Assembly: GCA_023055425.1 (NCBI GenBank)
Contig: JALGPY010000007.1
Span: forward strand, 88,189,136-88,253,135
DNA from: Linanthus parryae
Lineage: Eukaryota; Streptophyta; Magnoliopsida; Ericales; Polemoniaceae
Direction of reading: 5' to 3'
DNA: 64,000 nucleotides
The notes under the pieces were generated by a model that was given only the letters and a program-made list of their open reading frames with translations, made no database searches and was not told the DNA's origin. Of the stretch, positions 1 through 11,519 are shown piece after piece (positions within the stretch are counted from its first letter, which is position 1; each line of letters starts with the position of its first letter). The position numbers and the translations under genes are program-made.

Positions 1-445
1 ACGACTCCTCTTTGCGATGATCCTTGTTCCATCATCCAAACCACTGAGTTGTCTAGCTTCCGTGCGAGGGACCCTGTCTCATGGCAATCCAGTGTATGTG
101 AGGTCAAATTCAGTGTGCACGGAGCATGATTAAATGGATAATTTTAATCATCTTATAGGTCCATGTGGCTTTGGTCTTAGATCATGTTTTTGGCTATTTA
201 CATTTAACCCCCTTGCGCGTAGGCTGAGCTTGCGAGCACTAGGCGCATCTTGTAGCCCCCTAGTCGTGATGAATTAGCGATTATTCACTCTTTTCAAGAC
301 CTTGATGCAACGTTTTTTACTGATTTTCGAGTGGCATGGTCCAACCACGTGGATGCGTGTGTGAAATGCAATAACTTCTATGTTTTGGCGATTTTGAAGG
401 TGAAAGGTTTTTTTCAAAAAATTAGGAGACCTTTTGGAGAACTTT
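1..445. other. Unassigned sequence left of CACTA element
   Basis: I see no convincing gene or element here. There is no long reading frame on either strand, and the composition is mixed. The stretch is the target into which the CACTA element at 446 inserted; the last three bases (TTT, 443-445) are its target-site duplication. Confidence 0.5.
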
Positions 446-2026
446 CACTACAACAAATACTGCCTCCGTTGAAAGCAAACTTTTTCGGTAGATAGCCTAA
501 ATTTGTCGGCAGATATTCTACCGACAGAAATTGGTTTGTCGATCCGTAGTCACAAAACTCTGTCGTTAGAGTGATAGCCGACAAGCGTTGTGTCTGTCGG
601 GAGAAAGAGTAAGCAGCGACATAAATTTCTGTCGGGTGTTTCTATCTAGTGACTATTTCCTATTGTATCATTTAAAACTGGCGACAAAAATATATTCATG
701 TTTAGTTAAATAGATGACATCCAGAATGGTCACTAGAAGAGAAGCTTGTCGGTACTTCGTCTTTCTTGTGACGTTCGTGCTTGTCACCTTTATCACATCT
801 TAATAAAAAAAATCACTTTTGAAGACCATCCAAACAGGCTGAAAACCAAACATAAACAAGATGCCATAAATTGGCATTTTACATAAGAAACAAGTTGGCT
901 ACACAGTGTTTGCATTCAGCAACATGTCATAAATTGCCAAAACTAGATAAAACTTAGCATCACATGTACCCAGTTCAAAAACTACAAAGTCGCAGCAGAT
1001 TCGAGCTAGTCTAATTTAAGCATCCCAGTACAAAAACTACACAAGTCATAGCAGATTCTAGTATAGTTAACAAAAATAATAGAGGTAGTAGACCGAGTGG
1101 ATCCAAAATTCTGTGGCATGAACTATAGTACTCCATTCACGAACACCTGGCGCTAACGTACTCCATCACGAACCCCTGCAAATATTCATACATAAAGTCA
1201 CTGCCTACTTGATTCCTAAAGACACTACTTAATTGATGACAGAATTTAAATTCAGAAACTGATTTAAGCATTTAGACAAAGTATCGTGGAAGATTTCGTA
1301 CCGTTGAGAAGAACGATCTCTGGATGGCATGAAGTGCTTTCTAAACAACAAATTCAGATTGCGTAAGGACAAACACAGAATTGATTATGATTAGGGAAGA
1401 ATTTCACATCTAGGAATTGACCCAAATATTCCAATATTTGGGTTTGATAGCTGAATTAAGTCGAAATACATAATATATCAGGTGGAAGAAATACCGAACA
1501 ACAAGGTACCAAAGAAAGTTCAACTTAATCTCTTCCAGTATCTAATTTTCACTATGAATTAGCAACATGTGTTCTATGACCGCTTCAGATTCTATTCACA
1601 GTTACCTTCAATAAAAGGTAACGATGATATTAAGTGTACCCAAATGATTGACGGGACATAAAAAGGATGAAAAAGTTGAATCTAATTCAATCATGGTTAG
1701 GGGGAAGTTTATCATTAAATTGCAGAAGCCAATTCCTTGTCTCAGATGTCTCACATTGATTGATCAACAATGTGCATAAGAATTATAAGTAAATCATTTG
1801 ATTTAGCCAAAACAACAAAAGTAAAGCTAAAACCACATTAGCAAATCAATAAGTAAAGAATATACAGAACTTAGAACCTTCCGCAATCACATTGGGGAAC
1901 ATCCGGTTTCCAGGTATTTTAAATTTCTTTTATTAGTAAAATCTCAAATCTGTCTTTACGGCCATAGTGAGAAATGACAAGAGGATGCAGCAAGGTTATA
2001 ACGAAAAGGATTACTGTTTACAAACC

Positions 2027-2164
2027 TTATTTTGATTTAATAGCTTGTTCCATGGATTGGACAATATCTTCAAGCAATGGCACACCCATCTGGTCGTTTA
2101 AAGCATTGCCGTAACCCTTTAGTACAAACATCCCCACGTCGTCTGCCCACTCCAGCAGAGCAAC
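2027..2164 (-). other. Exon-like 45-codon segment inside CACTA element
   Basis: On the minus strand, a consensus acceptor (TATGTAG, ending at 2165) is followed by 45 uninterrupted codons and a TAA (2029-2027). The peptide includes LLEWADDVGMFVLKGYGNAL and ends ...AIKSK. Its composition (acidic and hydrophobic alternation, no low complexity) looks like real protein. It lies downstream of the captured RAB exon on the same strand but does not resemble any RAB C-terminus, which would be Cys-rich for prenylation. I do not recognise the family. It could be an exon of a second captured gene, or the last exon of a degenerate transposon gene. Confidence 0.4.
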
Positions 2165-2904
2165 CTACATATGTTCATAATATTATAGACTCTACATGGA
2201 TAACACAACTCCAATAACTTTACATACGAAATTATGTGAATCGCGGCATAAATAATTTGAGCGTAAAGGAAGATAAAATGTCAGAGTATTATAGACTCTA
2301 CTTCGAGAAAAATTTCAACTAAAGCAGTGAAGATTAGGGGACATATATACTAGGAATGAGGGTCACAACAACAATGTAGTAGTGTAACTAACACATTACA
2401 TAGTCAAGACTAGTAAGAGGTATCAGACCACAATGATCTAGCACATGGCCTGCTACTGACTAGTCATATCTTAAACCAAACACTTAGGGATGTATTTTAA
2501 AAAACAACAAACCAAGCTCAATTAGTGCCTAACAGAGATGGAATCAAACGTTCCTAAAAAAAAGTAGGAAATCAAATCCCTTGTATACTTGCAGACGTTT
2601 GCAAAACCTTCCTTGCCTAGAATTTCAGCAGTAGCTGAAGGAAGCACATGAAGACTAAATAACATGATCTAACCCATCTTCAATAGAGATTCAAAAATAG
2701 CTAACCTAATATGAAGCAAAAATCATCGTGATGAAGAATAGTTCCATTGAAAGGTTACAACTAGGTCTAAAGATCGGATCAAGCAAAGACTAAACACATA
2801 ACATCACTAAAACTCAAATCAATTGCTACAAATTCAGAGAGACGATCTCAGACATCTACAAATCCGAAAAAAAAATTCCAGAAGCTGGTAAAAAAAAAAC
2901 TCAC

Positions 2905-2977
2905 TGCTATCGCCTTTGAGGAGTAGCTTTATGAGGTAATCATAATCGGCTCTTGTTCTTGCGGGTGGAGCGGCCAC
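2905..2977 (-). pseudogene. Captured first exon of a RAB8/RABE-type small GTPase, start codon lost
   Basis: The minus strand from 2977 reads V-AAPPARTRADYDYLIKLLL-KGDS and then a consensus splice donor GTGAGT at 2904-2899. Plant RABE1/RAB8 proteins begin MAAPPARxRxDYDYLIKLLLIGDSG, with the first intron falling just inside the GDSG of the P-loop, so both the peptide and the intron position fit. Two changes are visible: the start codon is GTG instead of ATG, and the conserved Ile before GDS is Lys. Upstream on the minus strand (2978 to about 3200) is a CT-rich, stop-tolerant stretch that looks like the gene's own 5' leader. The rest of the GTPase (G1 Lys/Ser, switch regions, C-terminal Cys motif) is absent. 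It is not functional; it marks gene-fragment capture by the CACTA element. Confidence 0.8.
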
Positions 2978-3582
2978 TGAAGAAGTCGATCCGTGGAAAA
3001 GCTCTGTTGTTTCGTGTGGATCTGGGTCAGTTCGTGTCAGCGTTGAGAGAGAGGGACGGAGGGAGGGAGGGTGGTTTTGGATGGTGGAGTTGGGTCGGTG
3101 TTGAGGGAGTGTTGATCTGGATGCTGCTGGAGGGTGGTGGTGGTGGTGATGCGAGAAAGAGAGAGATGGAGAGATAGATGGTGGGGTTGAAGATGGCGTG
3201 AGTCAAATTGTTCCTATGGTAACTGGATATGATTAAAATATTTTTCTTAATTTTTTATTTTCCCTCCCATTCCAAAATTGGTAGTGGGGAAATATTTTAA
3301 ATTTGCCCTCCAAAAGTTATGCATTTTTATTTTTTCCGTTGACAATTATGTAGGTCACAAAAATATAAGGTTTGTCACCTTATTTAATTTTTTGGGATGG
3401 AAAACCAAATGCACAACATTCTTGAACAAAATTTTATTTAAAATACAAAAGTAGTCACAACGCTGACAAGCGAAAGCACATATATCTACAAACGCAAATA
3501 TTGTAGATAAATCATGTAACTAGCTACTCATAACTGCTTGTTGACAAAAAAACTGCCAATAAAGACCATATTTGTTGTATTG

Positions 3583-4408
3583 TTTTTCTGGGTATAAAAG
3601 CAATATTCTTTTCATACACCTTTGTATGGTCACTATGGTCTCAAGAATTCTAGTTGTTGTGGTGGCAGACGCTCATGGTAACCGGTGTACGTGCTTTTTA
3701 GTGGGTATACTGCAAGCTCCCGACTGTAGGCAACTAATACTACTCTCTGGACTGACAATCCAGTAAGGGGTGTGCACACTAAAGGTCAAGTTTGTCTTGA
3801 TTGATGAATTGGTACATGACTGGGGAATTGGATATGGAATTATCATAATTGTTTTAGCGGCTAATTTGAATTATTGTTATAACATTCTCTTTATTATTTG
3901 TTGTGGATCGGGTTATTGGGACATATTCTTCACAAGCACAGGTTATTCGTTCCAAAATAGTGTATATATATATATCCTGATGAAATCTACCTTTGTTCTT
4001 TGAATACTGATGGTGTGACGTCACTGTCTTCTACAATTGGCTGGTGAGTACGCGGGAGACTGGGAAGTAGGCCATCGCATAGAAATTTTCACATTGGTAC
4101 ATTCAAGGTATAGTAAGTGTTTTTTAAGTTTCAGTTTCTTTAATTCTGTCTAGTAACACAACCGTTATGATTACACTCTTTAATGATCATTTTCGTGCTT
4201 AGGAGAGGACATCTCTGGAGAGTCTGGGGGATCCAAGTGTAGTCCTCAAACACTATAGGATGGGGGCGTTTGATTAAATGGTTTTAATAAGTTGATGTCT
4301 TCGTGCATGTGAGAGATACTTTTTAGTCTAGTTCTTCACCTTTCACAAGATTCTGTCAAGTATGGATTGGCAGTAATCATACTTAAGCTTGTTTGTGATC
4401 AATGAGAC
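3583..4408. other. Unassigned AT-rich stretch
   Basis: No gene recognised. The segment about 3722-3800 is similar, in inverted orientation, to about 11460-11535 inside the long solo-LTR-like element, sharing CTACTCTCTGGACT and GTGTGCACACTTAAGG-like strings. A fragment of that repeat family therefore probably sits here. Short frames at 3572-3766 and 3770-4003 show no protein-like features. Confidence 0.45.
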
Positions 4409-4411
4409 TTA

Positions 4412-4719
4412 GGCTCTGTTCAGTTTCCTGGAAAGGAAAGGATTTTGATGGAAAACAATTTTCTTTTGATATTGTGGCCGTTGAGTTTGAAGGAAAGTTG
4501 TGGGTCCCACATATTTTAACTTTCTTGACAGTACTAAAATTCTCGTAAAACACATCCCATAAATTTGACAGGATTTCGCAGGAATCCTAGATTTTAACTT
4601 TCTTTTCTTGCAAAGTGAACAGACACGGGAAGGTGAAATTCATTTTCCTTTCTTTTCCTTTCTTTTATTTTACCAGGAACAATTTTCCCGGACAACTTTC
4701 TTGTCAAATGAACACATCC
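4412..4719. mobile_element. Tourist-like (PIF/Harbinger) MITE
   Basis: A 308-bp element is flanked by TTA on both sides (4409-4411 and 4720-4722), the PIF/Harbinger target duplication. The left end is GGCTCTGTTCAGTTT; the reverse complement of the right end is GGATGTGTTCATTTG, matching at 11 of 15 positions. The interior is AT-rich with GGAAAGGAAAGG / CCTTTCTTTTCC inverted tracts and has no coding capacity. It sits at the left edge of the LINE relic that starts at about 4723. Confidence 0.7.
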
Positions 4720-4722
4720 TTA

Positions 4723-5505
4723 AAGGTATTTGATTGGAAAAGTGCCAATTGTGTAGCCAAGCATCTGTTGGATAAGAGCAATGTTTTCTTGGTCAACGAT
4801 CTAAGAGATAAAGGTGCCTCTTCAGAAAATTTGATTGCAAGAAACATAAAGCTCGGAATATAGTCTAACCCTCCTTGAGAAGGCCAGCAAAATTCGTGTC
4901 CCCTTTTCCAAAGATCATTAAGTCATCTTCAAAGCACGAGTTAATAATCCGCTATTTTTTACATTTCCATTGGTAACCAAAATTGGGGTGATTGGATTGT
5001 ATGTGCGTAATTCTTGATACGCCCTCATGGTAATAACAAGGAGGTCAGGGGACACATGTTCCCTCTATCTAAGGCCTCTCATGCATTTAAAGAAAGCAGT
5101 GAGCTCACCATTGAAAGACACATAGAAATACACAGTTGATAAACACTCATGTATTAAACCAATGAAGACGTTTGGAGATCCCATATGGTTTAGTGTACAA
5201 GGGAGGAAAATCCATTTGACACAATTAAAGTCTTCCATAAGATCTTTCTTCATGACATATCTTTCTCCATTAGCATTCAAATGGTAGATTGTGAGAAGCT
5301 CTTGGGAGATGAAAATATTATCAGAGATCCTTCTACCCTTCACCACATATGATTGGGAACTATGGATAATGTGTGGCAAGACATTCTTGATTCTATTAGA
5401 CACAATCATAGAGACAAATTTATACATTGTATTACTACTAGAATTGTGCTATAATCAACCACATAGGTGGGGTGGTAAAAAAGTAATGGATGTTTAGTTC
5501 CATGG
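4723..5505 (-). pseudogene. L1-type LINE ORF2 relic, reverse transcriptase part
   Basis: The minus strand encodes an L1-like reverse transcriptase fragment. The best frame (5427-5065) contains SNRIKNVLPHIIHSSQSYVV, the block KGRRISDNI, and FFKCMRGLR, which leads into GDPLSPYL in the next stretch. Further on, in another frame, a degraded form of the catalytic FADD box reads CFEDDLMIFG (about 4912-4941). At least one frameshift and several stops are present. The fragment ends at the TTA of the MITE. The missing upstream part of the same reading frame lies at about 7028-7690, beyond an LTR-like insertion, so one LINE copy seems to have been split. Confidence 0.75.
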
Positions 5506-7025
5506 CTGACACGTATTCTTACGTGTGTGCGCAAGTGCACGTCAAGTAATAAAGTGTGAGTATTTTTAATAATCGGGTTGTCGAATCCCACGAGGATAAT
5601 CTCGTAACAAGCTTTAACTAACAAATTAATTGAGTTTACTAAGTAACCTGTAAAAAGTGTTGAGAATTTTGAGGTTACCACCCCCAAACAAGTGGATGTA
5701 CGTAACGATTGAAATAGTAGATAAGTGAATTAAGAAGAAGTTTTAATCAATTAATGGAGAAACTAGGCAATCTTGTAGATCACCTAGGGCTGTAAACGAT
5801 TTCCGGATAATCTGAATAACACATTAATTTGGTCTAACTAAACCGGGTACTAGCACTGACCATCTCCTCTCGGTCTCAGGTCTTTTTACATCACGGTACA
5901 CCTAGGGTCCTTTTGGTCTACCTATGTCCACCGGGACATTCTAGCAGGTTCTCTACCGATATACTAACGGGTCCTATCAGTCCATTGTTTCACAGAACAG
6001 CTGAATAATCCTACTGAGTCTACCCACATGGCCAATCCAAACACTTCTCCTTTCGGTCTCAATGGTTGGGATTGGTGTTCATATCACCCTAGCCAGTTAA
6101 AGTCACTTTCGTACAATCACTAACTACATAGTACATGAACAGTTAGTTTACGCACTAACAATTAAGCATGAATCATCTAATGAACAAATTCCTAGCTCAT
6201 GATTATTAGGTCATCTCCTAATCGTGTCAATAGACTAGGATTACTAATGGAATCAAGAAACTACAACTTATTCAATAGAAGAAATCATCAAAGCATGAAA
6301 TAAGATTCAATCCGGAAAATAATCGGTTACATGAACCCTAGGATCTCACATGATATGCCTAGCTATGAAATTTTAGCTACTCATCATAAGATAAACAATA
6401 GCAAAAAGTTTCTCCATGAATTTGATTAAGAAAAGAGATGAAGGAATCAAACTAGGTTCTCCTATGGTGAAGTCTTCGTCTCCTCTTTCTTCCTTGCCTC
6501 TCTTGAACCTGAATCAGTCTCTCTAGGTCTTCTTCCCAATTTTTACCAGTTGGGGACGAGGTCTTAATGTAGTTTGGCCGAAATTGCATTTCACCCCCTC
6601 CTCTTTGTAATTCCCTAGACAGAATTATAAGCTGATCTTGCGCGGGCCATAACTCTCTCATCCGGACTCGTCTTTGGGCCTACCATATATCGTTGGAAAG
6701 CCCTGGATGTCTAATTTCCAATGGAGCAGGACTTTATCCAAAATTATTTTATATTTTCCTCAAAATTAAAAAGAGTGCAGGCTGGTCATTCTAGCTCATC
6801 CAACTTGACTTCTCTTCACTCCACTTGAAATCCAGTTGTTTCCAAAGTTCGTTCCATGCCTCCTATCAACCGATTAGAATCTATTCCTATCAAAAAAAAA
6901 TTAACAAACATACCAAGCGATTATATTTGAGAAATAACAATGAAATATGCATAGAAACGCCCGGACTAACATTATAGGGCATAAGAAGCAATGAGTGATA
7001 AAACGACTCATGTTCTCTAACATTA
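5500..7025. repeat. Probable solo LTR inserted in the LINE relic
   Basis: This block separates two parts of one LINE reading frame and has no coding content. It contains GTGTGCGCAAGTGCACGTC (5525-5543) and GGGTTGTCGAATCCCACGAG (5575-5594), strings I associate with one end of a long plant LTR family, and an arginine/lysine-rich leader-like region near 6450-6660. The exact ends are not clear: candidate termini are TG near 5510 and CA near 7022, and I could not find a clean 5-bp duplication. It could also be part of a larger degraded element. The short frame at 6452-6661 is not protein-like. Confidence 0.4.
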
Positions 7026-7027
7026 GG

Positions 7028-7690
7028 CTCAAATCAGTCGTGATAATGTGGAAAATGGAGGTAATATATAGCTCCTAAAAGGATATATCAATGACAACTT
7101 CACTATAATCATCCTTGACAATAGGTAATGAGTGCTTCAAAATCCCAGCTAAATACCCATCAGACCATGGTGCTTTGCTGGGAGAACACCCGTAAAATGA
7201 ATTTCAATTGTTCTTCAATAATGGCCTATGTTGATGTGCTTAGTATGATATATTCTGATGAAATGTCAAATAGATTCGGATTAACATTGCGCATATACTC
7301 ATCATGCCTAAGAAGCTGTTGACAGCAACTCACACACTTTTTTTTTTCATCAGCTGCATTAGTGAGTACTTGAGCATTATTGGAATTAATTGTGACAATT
7401 CCATTTCTTAAATTATTTATATTGACCATCTTGTATAGGTGGAATGAGTTTCTAACCGCCCCCTAAAATTAATCGGTTTCTCTTTGTATAATGGCTAAAG
7501 AAGCTCTCTTTGAATTTTCCACCATGGTATACTCATTGGATGCTTGTATGTCATTACGCTTGAGTATAGGATTAGCAGTATCACCATCAAAATGTGAAAA
7601 GAGAAGCGTCAGATTGTGCCAATCTGACTGTGTTGAGCTTATTGTAAATTCTGAGTCAAATATCTCAAATCTTGTAGATTGATGTATATG
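7028..7690 (-). pseudogene. L1-type LINE ORF2 relic, linker and start of reverse transcriptase
   Basis: The minus strand carries the region between endonuclease and RT of an L1 ORF2. It includes NINNLRNGIVTINSNNAQVL (around 7423-7360), a linker equivalent to the usual helix before the RT, and PSKAPWSDGYLAGILKHSL (about 7177-7121), where L1 elements have SPxKAPGPDGY. The frame is broken by stops and shifts. It is the upstream continuation of the RT relic at 4723-5505, separated from it by the LTR-like block at about 5500-7025. Confidence 0.65.
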
Positions 7691-8576
7691 TATTATATGA
7701 AATATCCAAGGATTCTTATTTAGATATCTGTGTTGTTCAAACTCTATTCATACAGGTAACTCAAGCACCTTCAATTAAGTAAAGGATGTCGATGATCATT
7801 ATTCATTCCAAGGGTATTCAAGTATTTTTTCCAGGTGTCAATCCTTACTCTTAGGTATAGGATCATTCATATAGCATTGGTCAAAACATCGAAGATGAAA
7901 ACCCTGGATAGATGGACCATGCCTCTCTATCTCACCCCTGACCCTGGAACGACTCCCTAGGGGCGAGGACGTGGTGGGGGTGCGACTAATGTTTGTCTTG
8001 TCACCTCTCTTGACTTCATCTATTGCTTGATTAGGAAGTTCAACCATTCAATAGTTCTTTTTTCTGTTATATATTTCCTAATTTTTCTAAATTTGACTCT
8101 TCCTTATGATACATTTTCATTCGAAGTTAAAATTCTTCATGTATAAACCCTAAACACATTTGAAGTAAATCATCAACAATCGTACTCAACTTTGGAAATA
8201 TTAGCACAGGTACGCTACCAATTAGACGCAAAATATGTTAAAAATGAACAAAAACTAGACTATTTAAATATTTTCCTCCATTGAAGTCGGATTAAAAATC
8301 ATAACTACATTAACAATTTTTTCATGAACACAAAGTAATGCCAATTAGTGCTCTAGGGGCGTCATTGACGCAAGGATTTGACAATCATTAATTTCTAGGA
8401 AATTGTAGGTGACAAAGTCAATGTCCCACAAAACCCATAACCCACCACCGAATGCGTCCGGGTCAGCATCTCAAGCCCTCTCGTAGCCAAATCTGGCATA
8501 AAAGTTATTTGCATACTCCCCCTGGTCCCTATCTCCATGATGAAAAAATTGTTGGGAATATGCAACACCATCTTTT
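7691..8576. other. Unassigned stretch left of the collapsed copia element
   Basis: No element could be identified with confidence. A minus-strand frame at 8047-7838 is rich in Arg/Pro/Ser and is not recognisable; the frame at 8658-8395 runs into the LTR and is also not recognisable. It may include the 5' part of the LINE relic, but I see no endonuclease motifs. Confidence 0.4.
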
Positions 8577-10573
8577 TGTAGGGTTTTGATAACGGATACG
8601 CAAGGGAATAAAAAATAATTAATCCGTTAAAGACTCTCGAAGGATCACGAGTACTCATAATGAGAGTAAGGGTTTAGTATCAAACTACCTTTTGGTTCTA
8701 CTTTGATGACTTCACACGTGAAAAAGTATTCACGTCTCTATGGCTAGTCCACTCCTAGGGTAGAACCCGGATCTTCCAGCACCTTGTGCTAGCTTGGATT
8801 GATGGAAGAAGAAGAAGAAGATCACACAACCAACACCAAAAGATGGGCTCGACCCTCTTGTTGTGGCCGAGGGGGTAGGGGATGGCCAATTGGGGTTCGA
8901 CCTCCTTGATTTTGGTTTTCTCTCCTTGCTTTTCTCTCCCACTCAATGTGTTATGAGCATTAGTGTGGGAAGGAATCTAGGAGTGTCCTTTATATAGTCC
9001 AACAACTCCTTGTTGACTGCATAAAATCCTCTATCCTTATCCTGTCCATACACGGATTAGTCCAACTTGCAAATTAGTCCTACTAAGTTTGCAAGTAGTT
9101 GCGTATTGATCCTTCTAATTAATTAATCATATTAATTACTACCCAAGTCCGGTCTAATCCATATGGAGTGTGACCCCATAGGTTTCTACTTGGTAGTAAC
9201 TATTACTAACATGGAGTGGCCTCTAGCAAGACATCCACGCTACCAAACTAATAGAAATAGTCATCCGAAAAACCTTGTGAATGTATTGTCTCAACCATTT
9301 GTCTCTATATTTGGACTAGAAACGAGACATACAAGTCACACTCGTATATCCAATCCATAGTTTCTCTATCCTGGGAATGGTTTTATCCATGCATATAACA
9401 TCAATATCCCAAATTTATTTATCTGAGTCTGGCCAGACATTCTATAAGCACCATCCCTCGAGTGGCCATGGATGTTTGCTCCCGTTATGTTGGAAGGACA
9501 ATTATATCTACTCCACTACCATCTCTAAGCTCGCTTCCTTATTGTATCCGACTAACGCCTTTATTACAACTCAGTTACGGTGTAGCGTTTGACGATGTCA
9601 AAACACAATAGTCCACAACTACCGTTGTGGATCTAGTGACTTCAAGTCTAAGGATGACAATACCGTTGTCACTACTAGAAGCAATTGTGACTTTACATAA
9701 CCTGTATGTAGCCTTGTCCTTACGGGTCAATCCAGTATGCTATTAATCATAATGCATACTCATGTGTCGGATCGTGATATCTCCATATCAATCCAACCCC
9801 ATACTAGTCTATAGTTGATCGTCCTATTAATAAAATAATACAATGGATGTTTCTAGCCAAAAACACTATTCATACTAAAAAGATTGCCTCTAGGGCACCT
9901 ATTCCAACAATTTCCTACTTGCACTAGAGCCAATCTGGTGTTGGGTTTTGATGCAGGTTACGCAGCGGAATAACAAAATCAATCATGCTCAAATCCCACC
10001 GAGGATCACAGGCAAGCCATCATAACATGATAAGGGAATAGAAGATGTGTACCTTAGTTTGGGAGATCAGACGAAGAATAGTGTCTTCGTCTCTATGAAT
10101 ATCCACACCTTGGATTCTTGATTGGATTCCTTCCCACCTTGTAGTGATAGAAACAAGAAAAGGAGGAACGGATCACACAAAACAAGGAGGGGGCGCGCCC
10201 AAGGAAGGGCCAACGGCTCCAAGGGGGACGGGAGGGGTAGGCTTCGGCCTCCTTGCTTTGTCTCTCTCTCTCTCTCTTGCTATGTTATGTTCTCTCAATA
10301 ATGACTTAGTTAGAGAATTAACAAGCTAGAGTTCCTTTATATAGTAATAACTCTTTATTAACTACAAAGGCCCCAATACTAGTCATGTCCTTACATGGAT
10401 TAGTCCACTTGAAAATTATTCCTACTAAGTTTGCTTGTGGTTGCGTTATGATCCTTTTATTAATTAGTACAACTAATTAATACCTATATTCAATTTAATC
10501 CATCCGGTGTGTGACTCCATAGGTTCCTACTTAGTTGGTAGTAACTACTTACTAACCTGGAGCGGTGTCTAGC
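8577..10573 (-). mobile_element. Collapsed copia element: complete 3' LTR, PPT, truncated 5' LTR
   Basis: On the minus strand this is a copia element of the same family as those at 33422-56870 and 60072-64000. The 3' LTR occupies 8577-9909 (right end ...TATTCCAACA, the reverse complement of TGTTGGAATA). It is followed by the polypurine tract (reverse complement TGCAAGTAGGAAAT, 9910-9923) and only 15 more bases. At 9939 a second LTR begins, starting TGTTGGGTTTTGATGCAGG, which stops at about 10573 in the middle of the LTR. Almost the entire interior (PBS, gag, pol) is missing, so illegitimate recombination removed it. A minus-strand TATA box is visible in the 3' LTR as CTTTATATAG (8988-8997). 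Short frames inside are not genes. Confidence 0.75.
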
Positions 10574-10619
10574 AACAGTCTAATTTCACAAAAAGATAAG
10601 TAGACCGCCAATGGTTCCT
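10574..10619. mobile_element. Left remnant of second CACTA-family element
   Basis: The 46 bases up to the TTCCT at 10615-10619 continue in sequence at 26989. Across the join the bases resemble about 1085-1150 of the CACTA element at 446-3582, with TAGACCG, GGATCC/GGTTCC and GGC(A/C)TGAA appearing in the same order. The CACTA left terminus is missing: the remnant abuts the middle of a copia LTR at about 10573, marking a deletion junction. Confidence 0.55.
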
Positions 10620-11519
10620 TGTAACACCCCCACCTCTCAGAGCTGAGAAATCTACCATAAGACCCCGACACTCACAAGAGTTTCCTTGGCTAAGGCACGG
10701 GAATGCCCTAGCAAGGAGTTAAATACTAATGGTTCTGTTTCGAGACAGATTTAAAGAAACTGAAACTTGCATCAAACTTGCTATTATACTTGGTGGACTT
10801 TAAGTGATTGACTATATTCCGAGATTCCCACGTACTCACAGACGCCCAAACCAGGACCTTGTCACATTACCACATATAACCCATATAGAATATCAATAAC
10901 TTGTAACTTATTGTCTGGGGATTTACCCCTACCAGCCCTTTTCTTTACTGTCTAGTTGGTTTTTTTTTGACTGGATGAGTTGGTTAACAGACTCTGTAAT
11001 GTGGTTTGAATTGGTTGTGGTTGGTTAGTTGTAACTATTGTTTGTTGAAGTTGTTGGGAGGGCTTCCCTGTTCTGGAAGGTACCTCATGTAGTGTGTGTC
11101 AATTATTGTTGAGATCTTTTGATTTGGGTTTTAGCTTTATTTGGACTCTCCAAATAAACATGTTTTACGTTCTTAGTTTAGTTAGTTATAACTAGTTTTC
11201 TAGTTTTGGCTTCTGAACTAGAGGCTATGTGTAGTGTCCTTGATATACCTGGGGAATGCCCCTTGTAAACTTCTACTATTTTTCTCCCTTTATCCAAAAT
11301 TCACATGTTACCAAAAAAAAGAAAAAAGAAAAAAACCTTGTAACTCAAGGAACCATCAATCATCCATAACAATACCAGCCTTATACAGAGGATTCCAAAT
11401 CCCACCACCCAGAGGGTTGTGAAGACCAGATTCACTTCCGACAAGGAAGGCAAATCAATCCACCAAGACAAACTAGACCTTAAGTGTGCACGCCCCTACT
11501 GTACATTAGTCCAGAGAGT

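Larger units (their letters stand above)
446..3582. mobile_element. Non-autonomous CACTA (En/Spm-type) DNA transposon
   Basis: The left end reads CACTACAACAAA (446-457) and the right end TTTGTTGTATTG (3571-3582). The inverted ends match at 11 of 12 positions, and a 3-bp duplication TTT flanks them (443-445, 3583-3585). This is the CACTA superfamily signature. Subterminal sequence is rich in short GTCGG/CCGAC and TTGTCGG-like motifs in both orientations (480-760 and about 3340-3560), as expected for transposase-binding repeats. No transposase (TNPD/TNPA) reading frame is present in the 3.1 kb, so it would need a helper. It carries a captured RAB GTPase first exon (2905-2977) and a second exon-like segment (2027-2164), both on the minus strand. 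Its right-hand third is clearly related to 26989-29555, a second copy of the family. Confidence 0.85.

Noticed and set aside
2953..3177. Plus-strand frame over the CT-rich leader
   Set aside because: It is the complement of the captured RAB leader and exon; Gly/Arg-rich low complexity.
10144..10329. Short frame with Gly/Pro-rich peptide and CT repeats
   Set aside because: Lies inside a copia LTR leader; the same region in the other family copies is not open.
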